The notes beneath the pieces were generated by a model that was given only the letters and a program-made list of their open reading frames with translations, did not search any database and was not told where the DNA came from. From UBA10649 sp964597445 (GTDB lineage: Bacteria > Actinomycetota > Actinomycetes > S36-B12): DNA of 64,000 bases. A program made the position numbers and the translations under genes. The stretch spans positions 46,744 to 110,743 of the forward strand of contig CAZQXO010000002.1 of assembly GCA_964597445.1 (NCBI GenBank), written 5' to 3'. This document shows, one piece after another, positions 52,669 to 61,100 of this stretch; position 1 is the stretch's first letter, and every line of letters starts with the position of its first letter.

Positions 52669-53231
52669 CAGGAGCTCTCCTCCGCCGCCTCGGCCGCCAC
52701 GGCATCAGCAGCGTTCTCGAGAGCCTCGGCCGCGGCCTCATCGGCCACGACGGCCTCCACTGCGGCAGTCTCGGCCACGGCCTCCGCGACGACCTCGTCG
52801 GCAGCAGCGACCTCCTCCGTGACCACGTCGGCCGCAGGGGCCTCCGCAGCGAGCTTCGGCTTCGCGGCGGGCTTGGCCTTGGGCTCCTCGCCCGCCGCCT
52901 TGACCGCAGCCTCGAAGGCGATCAGCTTGCTCGGCTTGGCCTCCTTGACCTCGAGCGTGCCCTCGGCGCCCGGCAGGCCCTTGAACCTCTGCCAGTCGCC
53001 GGTCACCTTGAGGATCGCCGTCACGGCCTCGGTCGGCTGTGCGCCGACTCCCAGCCAGTACTGGATGCGCTCGGACTCGACCTTGATGACGCTGGGGTTG
53101 TCGAGCGGCTGGTAGATGCCGACCTCCTCGATGGCACGGCCGTTGCGGGCAGTGCGGGAGTCGGCGACGACGATGCGGTACTGGGGCGCGTGGATCTTGC
53201 CGACGCGCTTCAACTTGATCTTGACGGCCAC
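52668..53231 (-). CDS. rpsP: 30S ribosomal protein S16 with long acidic C-terminal tail
   Basis: 187 residues. The S16 core fills the first 85 (KIKLKRVGKIHAPQYRIVV; VGIYQPL). The remaining 100 residues are an Ala/Glu/Val/Lys-rich tail, longer than in most actinobacteria. ATG start; leader from 53355 carries the shared promoter-like element. Confidence 0.96.
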   Translation of the reverse strand: MAVKIKLKRVGKIHAPQYRIVVADSRTARNGRAIEEVGIYQPLDNPSVIKVESERIQYWLGVGAQPTEAVTAILKVTGDWQRFKGLPGAEGTLEVKEAKPSKLIAFEAAVKAAGEEPKAKPAAKPKLAAEAPAADVVTEEVAAADEVVAEAVAETAAVEAVVADEAAAEALENAADAVAAEAAEESS

Positions 53232-53354
53232 GGGTGGCTTATCTCCTGAGGTGAGGGTCGGACAGCTGGTGCGATCACGTGGGGCATGCCCACCAGCTGA
53301 CCTGTTGACCGTCGTTCCGGCCGGGTAGAGGGCCGACCGGGCGACGAGTGCCGT

Positions 53355-53366
53355 CGTAGTCTGCCA
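53355..53366 (-). promoter_or_regulatory. TGGCAGACTACG promoter-like element of rpsP
   Basis: Identical 12-mer to that ahead of rplS, about 125 bases before the rpsP start, in the 165-base gap after ffh. The rpsP-KH-rimM-trmD operon probably starts here. Confidence 0.45.
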
Positions 53367-53396
53367 GATGGGTGTCCGACGGGAGACATCACCCCG

Positions 53397-54929
53397 TCAG
53401 CCCAGCAGGTCGCGCAGTTCCTTCGGCAGCGAGGCCGGATCGAACTCGCCCGAGCCGCCCTCGGGGGGCCCCGCCTCCTCCACCTGGGCTCGCTTGGCCG
53501 GGTTGCCGCTCTGCCGCTTGCCCTTGGCCGGCTTGGCGGCCTTCGCCGTCCGTCCCTTGGCCTTCTTGCTGCCCCCCATCCCGGGGAATCCGGGCATCCC
53601 TCCCATACCGGGCATGCCCCCGGGGCCCATCTGGCGCATCATCTTCTGCGCTTGGGCGAACCGGTCGATCAGGCCGTTGACATCGCTGACGGTCGTCCCC
53701 GAGCCGGCAGCGATGCGCGCGCGGCGGGAGGCGTTGAGGATCTTCGGGTCCCGACGCTCCCCCGGGGTCATCGACTGGATGATGGCCGCCACCCGATCGA
53801 GCTCCCGATCGTCGACCTGATCGAGCTGGGCCTTCATGTCGCCCATGCCGGGCAGCATGCCCAGGATCTTGCCGAGGGATCCCATCTTCTTGACGGCCTG
53901 CATCTGCTCGAGGAAGTCCTCGAGCGTGAAGTCCTGCCCGGCAGAGAGCTTCTTCGCCATCCGCTCGGCCTGGTCCGCATCGAACGCCCGTTCCGCCTGC
54001 TCGATCAGCGTCAGCATGTCGCCCATATCGAGGATGCGCGAGGCCATGCGATCGGGGTGGAAGGTCTCGAAGTCCGTGAGCTTCTCGCCGACGGAGGCGA
54101 ACATGATCGGGCGACCCGTGACCGTCACGACCGAGAGCGCGGCGCCACCACGCGCGTCTCCATCGAGCTTCGTGAGCACCACCGCGTCGAATCCGACGCC
54201 GGACTGGAACTCCTCTGCCGTGCGCACCGCGTCCTGACCGATCATGGCGTCGACGACGAGCAGCACGTCGTCCGGCTGCGCCGCATCTCGCACATCGCGC
54301 AGCTGCTGCATGAGCTCGGGGTCGACCGCGAGTCGTCCTGCCGTGTCGACGATGACGACGTCATGGACCTTGGCGACCGCGAAGTCGCGCGCCTGCCGCG
54401 TGACGGCGACCGGATCGCCCACGCCGTTGCCCGGCTCCGGGGCGAAGACAGCGACACCCGCGCGCTCGCCCACGACCCTGAGCTGGTCCACGGCATTCGG
54501 GCGCTGCAGGTCCGCGGCGACCAGCAGCGGGGTGTGCCCCTGCTCCTTGAGATGGAGGGCGAGCTTGCCCGCGAGGGTCGTCTTGCCCGCGCCCTGGAGC
54601 CCAGCGAGCAGGATGACGGTCGGACCGGACTTCGCCATCGAGAGACGGGCGGTCTCGCCTCCGAGCACGGCGACGAGTTCCTCGTGCACGATCTTGACGA
54701 CCTGCTGCGCGGGATTCAGCGCACCCGACACCTCGGCGGACAGCGCACGCTCACGCACCGTCGCTGTGAACTGCCGCACCACAGGCAGTGCGACGTCCGC
54801 CTCGAGCAGGGCGGTGCGGATCTCGCGCACGGTCGCATCGACGTCGGCCTCACTCAGGCGGCCCTTGCCTCGCAGCCCCTTGAAGGTCGACGCCAGACGG
54901 TCGGACAGGCTCGCGAACACGTCCGTCAC
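53397..54929 (-). CDS. ffh: Signal recognition particle protein Ffh
   Basis: 510 residues: N domain, GTPase G domain (GLQGAGKTT, DTAGRLAVD, TKLDGDARGG) and a Met/Gly-rich M domain ending in a basic tail (GGSKKAKGRTAKAAKPAKGK). Targets nascent membrane proteins to FtsY. 12 bases after glnD. Confidence 0.97.
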   Translation of the reverse strand: MTDVFASLSDRLASTFKGLRGKGRLSEADVDATVREIRTALLEADVALPVVRQFTATVRERALSAEVSGALNPAQQVVKIVHEELVAVLGGETARLSMAKSGPTVILLAGLQGAGKTTLAGKLALHLKEQGHTPLLVAADLQRPNAVDQLRVVGERAGVAVFAPEPGNGVGDPVAVTRQARDFAVAKVHDVVIVDTAGRLAVDPELMQQLRDVRDAAQPDDVLLVVDAMIGQDAVRTAEEFQSGVGFDAVVLTKLDGDARGGAALSVVTVTGRPIMFASVGEKLTDFETFHPDRMASRILDMGDMLTLIEQAERAFDADQAERMAKKLSAGQDFTLEDFLEQMQAVKKMGSLGKILGMLPGMGDMKAQLDQVDDRELDRVAAIIQSMTPGERRDPKILNASRRARIAAGSGTTVSDVNGLIDRFAQAQKMMRQMGPGGMPGMGGMPGFPGMGGSKKAKGRTAKAAKPAKGKRQSGNPAKRAQVEEAGPPEGGSGEFDPASLPKELRDLLG

Positions 54930-54941
54930 CCTACCTTCGGG

Positions 54942-57263
54942 TCAGGCGAGGGCCGACAGCACCGTGACACGCAGCGCCGCCTCGCGCTCCGGCGTCAGTG
55001 GCCGGCCACCGGGATCGCGCACGAAGAAGACGTCCACGACGTCAGAGCCGAGAGTGTCGACCTTCGCACCCACGATGTCCACGTCCGCCGCCGAGACAGC
55101 CCGGGCGACACGGAACAGCAGCCCGGGGGCATCATGCGCTCGCACCTCGATCACACTGCCGCTGGATCCAGCACCACGCACGACCGTCACCGATGGAGCA
55201 GGGAATCCTCCAGGGGGCGGTGACGTGGCGTAGTCCGCCTCACGTCGCGCAAGCCGCTCGGCGACGTCGAACGTCCCCTCGACCGCGCGACGCACGTCAT
55301 CGCTGAGCTGCGCTGCCGAGGGTGGATCGCCGAACTCCGGTCGAACGGTCCACTCCTGCACCGCTCGGCCGTCCATGGTCGTCACCCGCGCACCGAGGAC
55401 GTTGAGCCGGTTGAGGGACAGCACGCCGGCCACCGTGCCGAGCAGGCCCAGCTGATCCCGCGACGTCACCGAGATGCGCCACGACCCATCACCCTCCTCC
55501 ATCATGACCCACACGCCCTCATGCGCGAGCGCCGTGCGCTGCTCGTCCGACAGGCCTGGCGGCTCAGGAGCGGGCTCGCCCGCCAGAGCGCCCCTGACAC
55601 GAGCCACCAGGTCCGAGATGAGACCGAATCGCCATTCCGAGCACACGCTCGGACCCGTCGCCAGAGCATCGGCGATCGACAGTTCATGGAGGAGGTCGAG
55701 CACCTCGCGCGATCCGACTGCCGCAGCCACCTCCGCAATGACGACTGGCTCCTCGAGATCCCGACGGGTGGCCGTGTCCGGCAGCAGGAGGTGCAGTCGA
55801 ACGAGGCACTCGATCACATCGACGTCCGCCGCGGGGAAGCCCATCCGCTCGGCCTGCTGCCGAGCGATGTCCGCTCCGACGATGCTGTGGTCACCCCCGC
55901 GCGCCTTCCCGATGTCGTGCAGCAGGGCTCCCACGAGCAGCAGGTCCGGTCGCGTCACGTTCCGCGTGAGCGCACTTGCCTGCCGGGTCGCCTCGACCAG
56001 GTGACGGTCGACCGTGAACCGATGCAGGGCATTGCGCTGCGGTGCGGAGCGCACAACAGACCACTCGGGGAGCCACGTGACGATGAGTCCGACCTGATCG
56101 AGGGCCTCCCACACCGCCAGGAGGCCGGAGCCGGACCCCAGCAGTGAGACGAACGACTCGCGCATCTCTCTGGTCCACGGCTCGGGCGGCGGCGCCGACT
56201 CGGAGGCGAGGCGATCGACCGTGTGCGGCGAGAGCGGCACACCTGCCTGCGCCGCCGCTGCGGCTGCCCGCAGGGCGAGTCCCGCATCCGTCCCCGGATC
56301 CGCGTCGAGGGCGAGAACCGCCTCCCCGTCGTGCAGCACGACTCCCTCCGCAAGAGGCAGGCGCACCGGTCCGCGACGACGCATCGGTCGCAGCGACCGT
56401 CGCTGACGACTCCCGGTCACCCGGTCGACACGGTGCCAGGAGACGTCACTGGCATAGGCGATCGCGCGTGCGCTGCCATAGACCGCGCGCAGCAGCGCGT
56501 CCGGATCGGGCTCCCCGATGAGGTCCTCCGCGACGGCTGCCTGCTCCTGCATGCGCAGCGTGTCGTCGGATCCTGCTGCAAGGCGATGCAGCGACTCACG
56601 GACGTCGAGCAGGAAGTCGACCGCCTCCTGCCAGCCGGTGTGCGGGACATCGGTCAACCACGAGGCAGCAATGCCCCTGAGGATGGTCGCGTCGCGGAGT
56701 CCGCCATAGGACTCCTTGAGGTTGGGCTCTCCCACCTGCGCCAGCTCCCCGAAGCGCGCACGACGCTCCGTCACCAGGCCGTGCAGGGCCGGGAGACGGC
56801 GATCGGCCATGGCTCGCCAGTCCGCCAGCACGCCGGCGGAGAGGCTCGCGGCGAGGTCCGTGTCACCCGCGATCACCCGCAGATCCAGAAGCCCCAGGGC
56901 GGCGCGAACGTCCTCGGCCGCGACCCGGCGCGCCTCGGCCACCGTGCGCACGCTGTGGTCGAGCCGGACACCGGAGTCCCAGATCGGGTACCAGAGCCTG
57001 TCGGCGGCGTGCGCCGCCTCGGCCTCCCCTCCGCGGTGGAGGAGCACGAGATCCAGATCGCTTCCCCACGTCAGTTCGGCGCGGCCGTAGCCGCCGACGG
57101 CCACCAGGCACAGTGGCGAGGACACGGTCGCCTGAGTCTCCTCGAACAGGCTCGCCAGCCACTGATCCGTGAGAGCCGACAAGGCGGCGCGCCGACCCGG
57201 GCCAGTCAACCCGGGCCGACGCACCGCCTCGGCTCGCAGGGAGGCGTACTCCCGCGACTCCAT
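54942..57263 (-). CDS. glnD: PII nucleotidyltransferase/removing enzyme GlnD
   Basis: 773 residues. N-terminal nucleotidyltransferase (VGGYGRAELTWGSDLDLVLL), central HD domain (LLHDIGKARGGDHS) and two C-terminal ACT domains that sense glutamine. In actinobacteria GlnD adenylylates PII at the T-loop tyrosine. Twelve bases after glnB. Confidence 0.95.
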   Translation of the reverse strand: MESREYASLRAEAVRRPGLTGPGRRAALSALTDQWLASLFEETQATVSSPLCLVAVGGYGRAELTWGSDLDLVLLHRGGEAEAAHAADRLWYPIWDSGVRLDHSVRTVAEARRVAAEDVRAALGLLDLRVIAGDTDLAASLSAGVLADWRAMADRRLPALHGLVTERRARFGELAQVGEPNLKESYGGLRDATILRGIAASWLTDVPHTGWQEAVDFLLDVRESLHRLAAGSDDTLRMQEQAAVAEDLIGEPDPDALLRAVYGSARAIAYASDVSWHRVDRVTGSRQRRSLRPMRRRGPVRLPLAEGVVLHDGEAVLALDADPGTDAGLALRAAAAAAQAGVPLSPHTVDRLASESAPPPEPWTREMRESFVSLLGSGSGLLAVWEALDQVGLIVTWLPEWSVVRSAPQRNALHRFTVDRHLVEATRQASALTRNVTRPDLLLVGALLHDIGKARGGDHSIVGADIARQQAERMGFPAADVDVIECLVRLHLLLPDTATRRDLEEPVVIAEVAAAVGSREVLDLLHELSIADALATGPSVCSEWRFGLISDLVARVRGALAGEPAPEPPGLSDEQRTALAHEGVWVMMEEGDGSWRISVTSRDQLGLLGTVAGVLSLNRLNVLGARVTTMDGRAVQEWTVRPEFGDPPSAAQLSDDVRRAVEGTFDVAERLARREADYATSPPPGGFPAPSVTVVRGAGSSGSVIEVRAHDAPGLLFRVARAVSAADVDIVGAKVDTLGSDVVDVFFVRDPGGRPLTPEREAALRVTVLSALA

Positions 57264-57275
57264 GCTGTCCGCCTC

Positions 57276-57614
57276 CTAGAGCGCTTCTGCCCCGCGCTCG
57301 CCGGTGCGGACCCGGACGATCGAGTCGACAGGGCTCACCCACACCTTGCCGTCGCCGATCTTCCCGGTCTGGGCCGCCGACACGATGGCATCGACGATGC
57401 CCTCCGCCGCGCTGTCCTCCGCCACGATCTCGATGCGCACCTTCGGCACCAGATCGACGGTGTACTCAGCACCGCGGTAGACCTCGGTATGCCCCTTCTG
57501 GCGTCCGAAGCCGGACACCTCCGAGACGGTCAGGCCCTGGACCCCCTGGCCCTCCAGCGCGGACTTCACGTCCTCGAGCTTGAAAGGCTTGATGATCGCC
57601 GTGATGAGCTTCAT
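57276..57614 (-). CDS. glnB: PII nitrogen-signalling protein
   Basis: 112 residues. The T-loop has Tyr51 (VYRGAEYTVD), the modification site. C-terminal GDGKVWVSPVDSIVRVRTGE is the PII signature. ATGA overlap with amtB shows co-translation; with AmtB it gates ammonium entry. Often called GlnK in this position. Confidence 0.96.
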   Translation of the reverse strand: MKLITAIIKPFKLEDVKSALEGQGVQGLTVSEVSGFGRQKGHTEVYRGAEYTVDLVPKVRIEIVAEDSAAEGIVDAIVSAAQTGKIGDGKVWVSPVDSIVRVRTGERGAEAL

Positions 57615-58906
57615 CCCTGCACCTCCTTGTTGCGAGCAGCATGCCCGACGCCCGCGAAGACGCCGCCACCACCCGAGTCACCCAGTTCGTATGCCGACTC
57701 CGCATGGATCGCCAGGTCGATGCCCGAGATCTCCACCTCGGGATCGACACGGAACCCACGTGCAGCCTTGATGATGATCGCGATGATCGCCGCCACGATG
57801 AACGAGTAGAACATCACCGCGAAGGCACCCACAGCCTGCTTGCCCAGCAGCTCGGCACCACCACCGAAGAGCAGGCCGTTCACGCCGGCCGGTGCTGCCT
57901 CCGTGGCCAGGAACCCGATGAGCAGCGTTCCGACGAGGCCACCCACTAGGTGAACGCCCACGACATCGAGCGAGTCGTCGTAGCCGAGCCGGTACTTCAG
58001 GCCGACCGCGAGGGCGCAGAGCACGCCTGCGATGACACCGATGATGATGGCGCCGATCGGGGTGACGGCCGAGCAGGCCGGGGTGATCGCCACGAGTCCG
58101 GCGACGATGCCCGAGGCGGCGCCCAGGCTGGTGGCGTGACCGTCGCGGATCTTCTCGACGAGCAGCCAGGCCAGTCCGGCCCCTGCGGTGGCGACGAAGG
58201 TGTTGAGGAACACGACCGCCGCCGTGTTGTTGGCCGCCAGGGCGCTGCCGGCGTTGAAGCCGAACCACCCGAACCACAGCAGTGCCGCCCCGATCATGAC
58301 CAGGGTCAGGTTGTGCGGGCGCATCGGCGTCCTCGGCCAGCCGATCCGTCGGCCGAGAACCAGTGCCAGGGCGAGCGCTGCGGCTCCGGCATTGATGTGG
58401 ACCGCGGTGCCTCCCGCGAAGTCGATGACGCCGAGTTCGAAGATCCAGCCTCCGGAGGCCCAGACCCAGTGAGCGACCGGGAAGTAGACGAGGATCGCCC
58501 AGATGCCGCCGAAGACGAGCCACGCACCGAACTTGGCTCGGTCGGCGATCGCCCCGGCGATCAGGCCCACGGTGAGGGCGGCGAACATCGCCTGAAAGGC
58601 GACGAAGGCCATGGCGGGCAGCGCCGCCTCGGGATCATCCGCCATAAGGCCCTCGAGTCCCAGGAACTCGGTCGGGTCGCCGATGAGGCCGCCCTGATCC
58701 GTCCCGAAGGCCATCGAGTAGCCGAACAGGACCCACAGGATCATGACCACGAAGGCCGCACCCATGACCATCATGAGCATGTTGAGGACGGCCTTCGAGC
58801 GGACCATGCCGCCATAGAAGAAGGCCAGTCCGGGGATCATGAGCAGCACCAGGGCTGCTGCGGTCAGCACCCAGGCGGTGTTGCCCGTATTGAGCATCGA
58901 CTCCAT
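57611..58906 (-). CDS. amtB: Ammonium transporter AmtB
   Basis: 431-residue membrane channel with about eleven segments: the N-terminus NTAWVLTAAALVLLMIPGLAFFYGG, DFAGGTAVHINAGAAAL, and VGGLVGTLLIGFLA are typical. First gene of amtB-glnB-glnD. A good SD (GGAGGGAGA) precedes it, and two GlnR-like boxes lie further up. Confidence 0.96.
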   Translation of the reverse strand: MESMLNTGNTAWVLTAAALVLLMIPGLAFFYGGMVRSKAVLNMLMMVMGAAFVVMILWVLFGYSMAFGTDQGGLIGDPTEFLGLEGLMADDPEAALPAMAFVAFQAMFAALTVGLIAGAIADRAKFGAWLVFGGIWAILVYFPVAHWVWASGGWIFELGVIDFAGGTAVHINAGAAALALALVLGRRIGWPRTPMRPHNLTLVMIGAALLWFGWFGFNAGSALAANNTAAVVFLNTFVATAGAGLAWLLVEKIRDGHATSLGAASGIVAGLVAITPACSAVTPIGAIIIGVIAGVLCALAVGLKYRLGYDDSLDVVGVHLVGGLVGTLLIGFLATEAAPAGVNGLLFGGGAELLGKQAVGAFAVMFYSFIVAAIIAIIIKAARGFRVDPEVEISGIDLAIHAESAYELGDSGGGGVFAGVGHAARNKEVQG

Positions 58907-58984
58907 GCGTCTCTCCCTCCAGTGGTGTCTCCACCTCGCGAGGAGGACACTCCCGGCGGGAGGTTTCGAGGGATCGGCCTGCGC

Positions 58985-59031
58985 GTTTCGCGGAGGTGAC
59001 GCGCGGGGACGTGAGGTTAACTCCGCGTTAC
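58985..59031 (-). promoter_or_regulatory. GlnR-type operator pair upstream of amtB
   Basis: On the minus strand GTCAC-N6-GAAAC (58985-59000) fits the GlnR consensus GTnAC-n6-GAAAC exactly; a second, GTAAC-N6-TTAAC (59016-59031), is a weaker match 31 bases upstream, about three helical turns. GlnR activates amtB-glnK-glnD in Streptomyces and Mycobacterium under nitrogen limitation. Confidence 0.75.
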
Positions 59032-59047
59032 GGCCCCGGATGTCCTG

Positions 59048-60304
59048 TCAGGCGCGGATCAGCGCATCCACGAAGGTCTCGGGCTCGAAGGGCGCGAGGT
59101 CATCGGGACCCTCACCGAGTCCCACGAGCTTCACCGGGACACCCAGGTCGCGCTGGACCGCGACGACGATTCCCCCCTTGGCCGTGCCATCGAGCTTCGT
59201 GAGGACGATGCCGGTGACCTGCACGACCTCCGCGAAGACCCTCGCCTGCTGGAGACCGTTCTGACCCGTCGTGGCATCGAGGACGAGCAGCACCTCGTCG
59301 ATCGGTGACTGCTTCTCGACCACCCTCTTCACCTTGCCGAGCTCATCCATGAGCCCCGTCTTGGTATGGAGCCTGCCTGCCGTGTCGATGATCACGGTGT
59401 CGACATCGGCCGCGGCACCCGTCGCCACCGCATCGAACGCGACGGCGGCCGGATCGCCCCCTTCGGGCCCGCGGACGACAGCGGCGCCCACGCGATCGCC
59501 CCAGGTCTGCAGCTGATCGGCAGCAGCGGCCCGGAAGGTGTCTGCTGCCCCGAGGACCACCGCCTGGTCATTCGCCACGGCCAGGCGCGCGAGCTTCCCG
59601 GTGGTCGTCGTCTTGCCCGTGCCGTTGACTCCGACGACCAGCACGACGCCCGGGCGATCACCCACGCGCTCCGCTCGCACATGCCGGTCCATGGTCGGAT
59701 CCACGAGGGCAAGAAGCTCCTGGCGGAGAATGGCCTGCACGCGCTCCGGGTCCGCCGCTCCCTCCACCCGCACACGGGATCGGAGGTTCTCCATCAGCTC
59801 CATGGTCGGGGCAACGCCGAGATCCGCGGTGAGCAGGATCTCCTCGACCTCCTCCCACGTCGACTCATCGATGACGTCCCTGCTGAGCAGCGTGAGCAGA
59901 CCCCGGCCCACCACGTTCTGCGAACGGGCGAGGCGGGCCCGCAGCCGCTGCATGCGACCCGTGGCGGGCTCGGGCACCTCGACCTCGAGCAGTCCCTCGA
60001 GATCCTCGACCGTCGGAGCCTCCGCTCCCACTGCCGCCGTGGCGTCGTCGACCTGCGTCGCCGCCTCGACCGGAGGCGCTCCGAGGACTCCCCCGACATC
60101 CACCACATCGACGGAGCGACGGGCCGTGTCTCGGGGAACCGAGTCATCGTCACCGACACCCGGTGCGTAGTCGATGCCCGGACGGGGCCGAGTCTCCACG
60201 CGCCGTCGCCCCCCGCGCACGAGGGTGATGGTCACCGTGATGACGACGAGCAGGAGGACGATCGCGAGAACGCCATAGAGGAGGACGGAATCCATGTTCC
60301 GCAT
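59048..60304 (-). CDS. ftsY: SRP receptor FtsY
   Basis: 418 residues. N-terminal membrane segment (about 4-29), acidic linker, then NG domain: GVNGTGKTTTTGKLA, DTAGRLHTKTGL, TKLDGTAKGG. Partner of Ffh at the membrane. Confidence 0.96.
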   Translation of the reverse strand: MRNMDSVLLYGVLAIVLLLVVITVTITLVRGGRRRVETRPRPGIDYAPGVGDDDSVPRDTARRSVDVVDVGGVLGAPPVEAATQVDDATAAVGAEAPTVEDLEGLLEVEVPEPATGRMQRLRARLARSQNVVGRGLLTLLSRDVIDESTWEEVEEILLTADLGVAPTMELMENLRSRVRVEGAADPERVQAILRQELLALVDPTMDRHVRAERVGDRPGVVLVVGVNGTGKTTTTGKLARLAVANDQAVVLGAADTFRAAAADQLQTWGDRVGAAVVRGPEGGDPAAVAFDAVATGAAADVDTVIIDTAGRLHTKTGLMDELGKVKRVVEKQSPIDEVLLVLDATTGQNGLQQARVFAEVVQVTGIVLTKLDGTAKGGIVVAVQRDLGVPVKLVGLGEGPDDLAPFEPETFVDALIRA

Positions 60305-60338
60305 CCTTCCACGGGAGTAGGGAGGGCAGGATGGGCGC

Positions 60339-61100
60339 GTGGCCGCGCGATCCCTGCTCTCCGCCTATGTGCTGATCTCCGTCCTGAACGTCATCGCCGT
60401 GGCCACCGGCAACACATCCGGGGAGCAACTCACCAAGCCGCTCCTCATGCCGCTGCTCGCCGGCTGGCTCATCGCGGAGTCCCGCCGGCACTGGTCGACC
60501 CCGCTGACGTGGCTGCTCGCCGGTCTCACGGCCGCCTGGGTCGGCGACCTCGTCCTGCTGGGCTCCGGCGACCTCGCGCTGCTGCTCGGCATGGCTGCCT
60601 TCCTCGTGACGCAGCTCTCGTACCTGATCGCCTTCACTCGGGTGCGCGGACTCCGCTTCCGCAGAGGCATCCTCGTGCCCGGCCCCGAACCCGTTCCGGG
60701 CGTGGTGTCCCGGCATCGCATCCTCGTCCTCCCGTTCGCCGTCGTCCTGATCGGATTCGCCTGGCTCCTCTGGCCCGAGGCAGGAGGTCTCCGACTCCCC
60801 GTGGTGGTCTACGGGACGGCCCTGACCGCGATGGTCCTGGTCGCGCTCAACCTCGTCGGGAGGATGCCCGCCCGGCCCGCGTGGGTCACGGTCGGAGGCG
60901 CTGCGCTCTTCTGGATCTCGGACGTCATGATCGGCGTCACGGTAACGGACGTGATCGCAGGATCACCCACCGTCGACGCGATGATCATGCTCACCTACAC
61001 GGCTGGACAGGGACTGATCGCCCTGGGCCTCGTGACCGGAGTCAACGACCTTCGCAGGGCACGAGCAGATCAGGCGCTGACGGACTCACGCAGTCGCTGA
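60339..61100 (+). CDS. YhhN-family membrane protein (lysoplasmalogenase-like)
   Basis: 253 residues, about eight hydrophobic segments, with AWVGDLVLL and LFWISDVMIGV, the two Asp-containing motifs of the YhhN/TMEM86 family. Mammalian members hydrolyse lysoplasmalogens; bacterial roles vary. GTG start. Its 3' end overlaps the smc 3' end by 31 bases. Confidence 0.8.
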   Translation: MAARSLLSAYVLISVLNVIAVATGNTSGEQLTKPLLMPLLAGWLIAESRRHWSTPLTWLLAGLTAAWVGDLVLLGSGDLALLLGMAAFLVTQLSYLIAFTRVRGLRFRRGILVPGPEPVPGVVSRHRILVLPFAVVLIGFAWLLWPEAGGLRLPVVVYGTALTAMVLVALNLVGRMPARPAWVTVGGAALFWISDVMIGVTVTDVIAGSPTVDAMIMLTYTAGQGLIALGLVTGVNDLRRARADQALTDSRSR

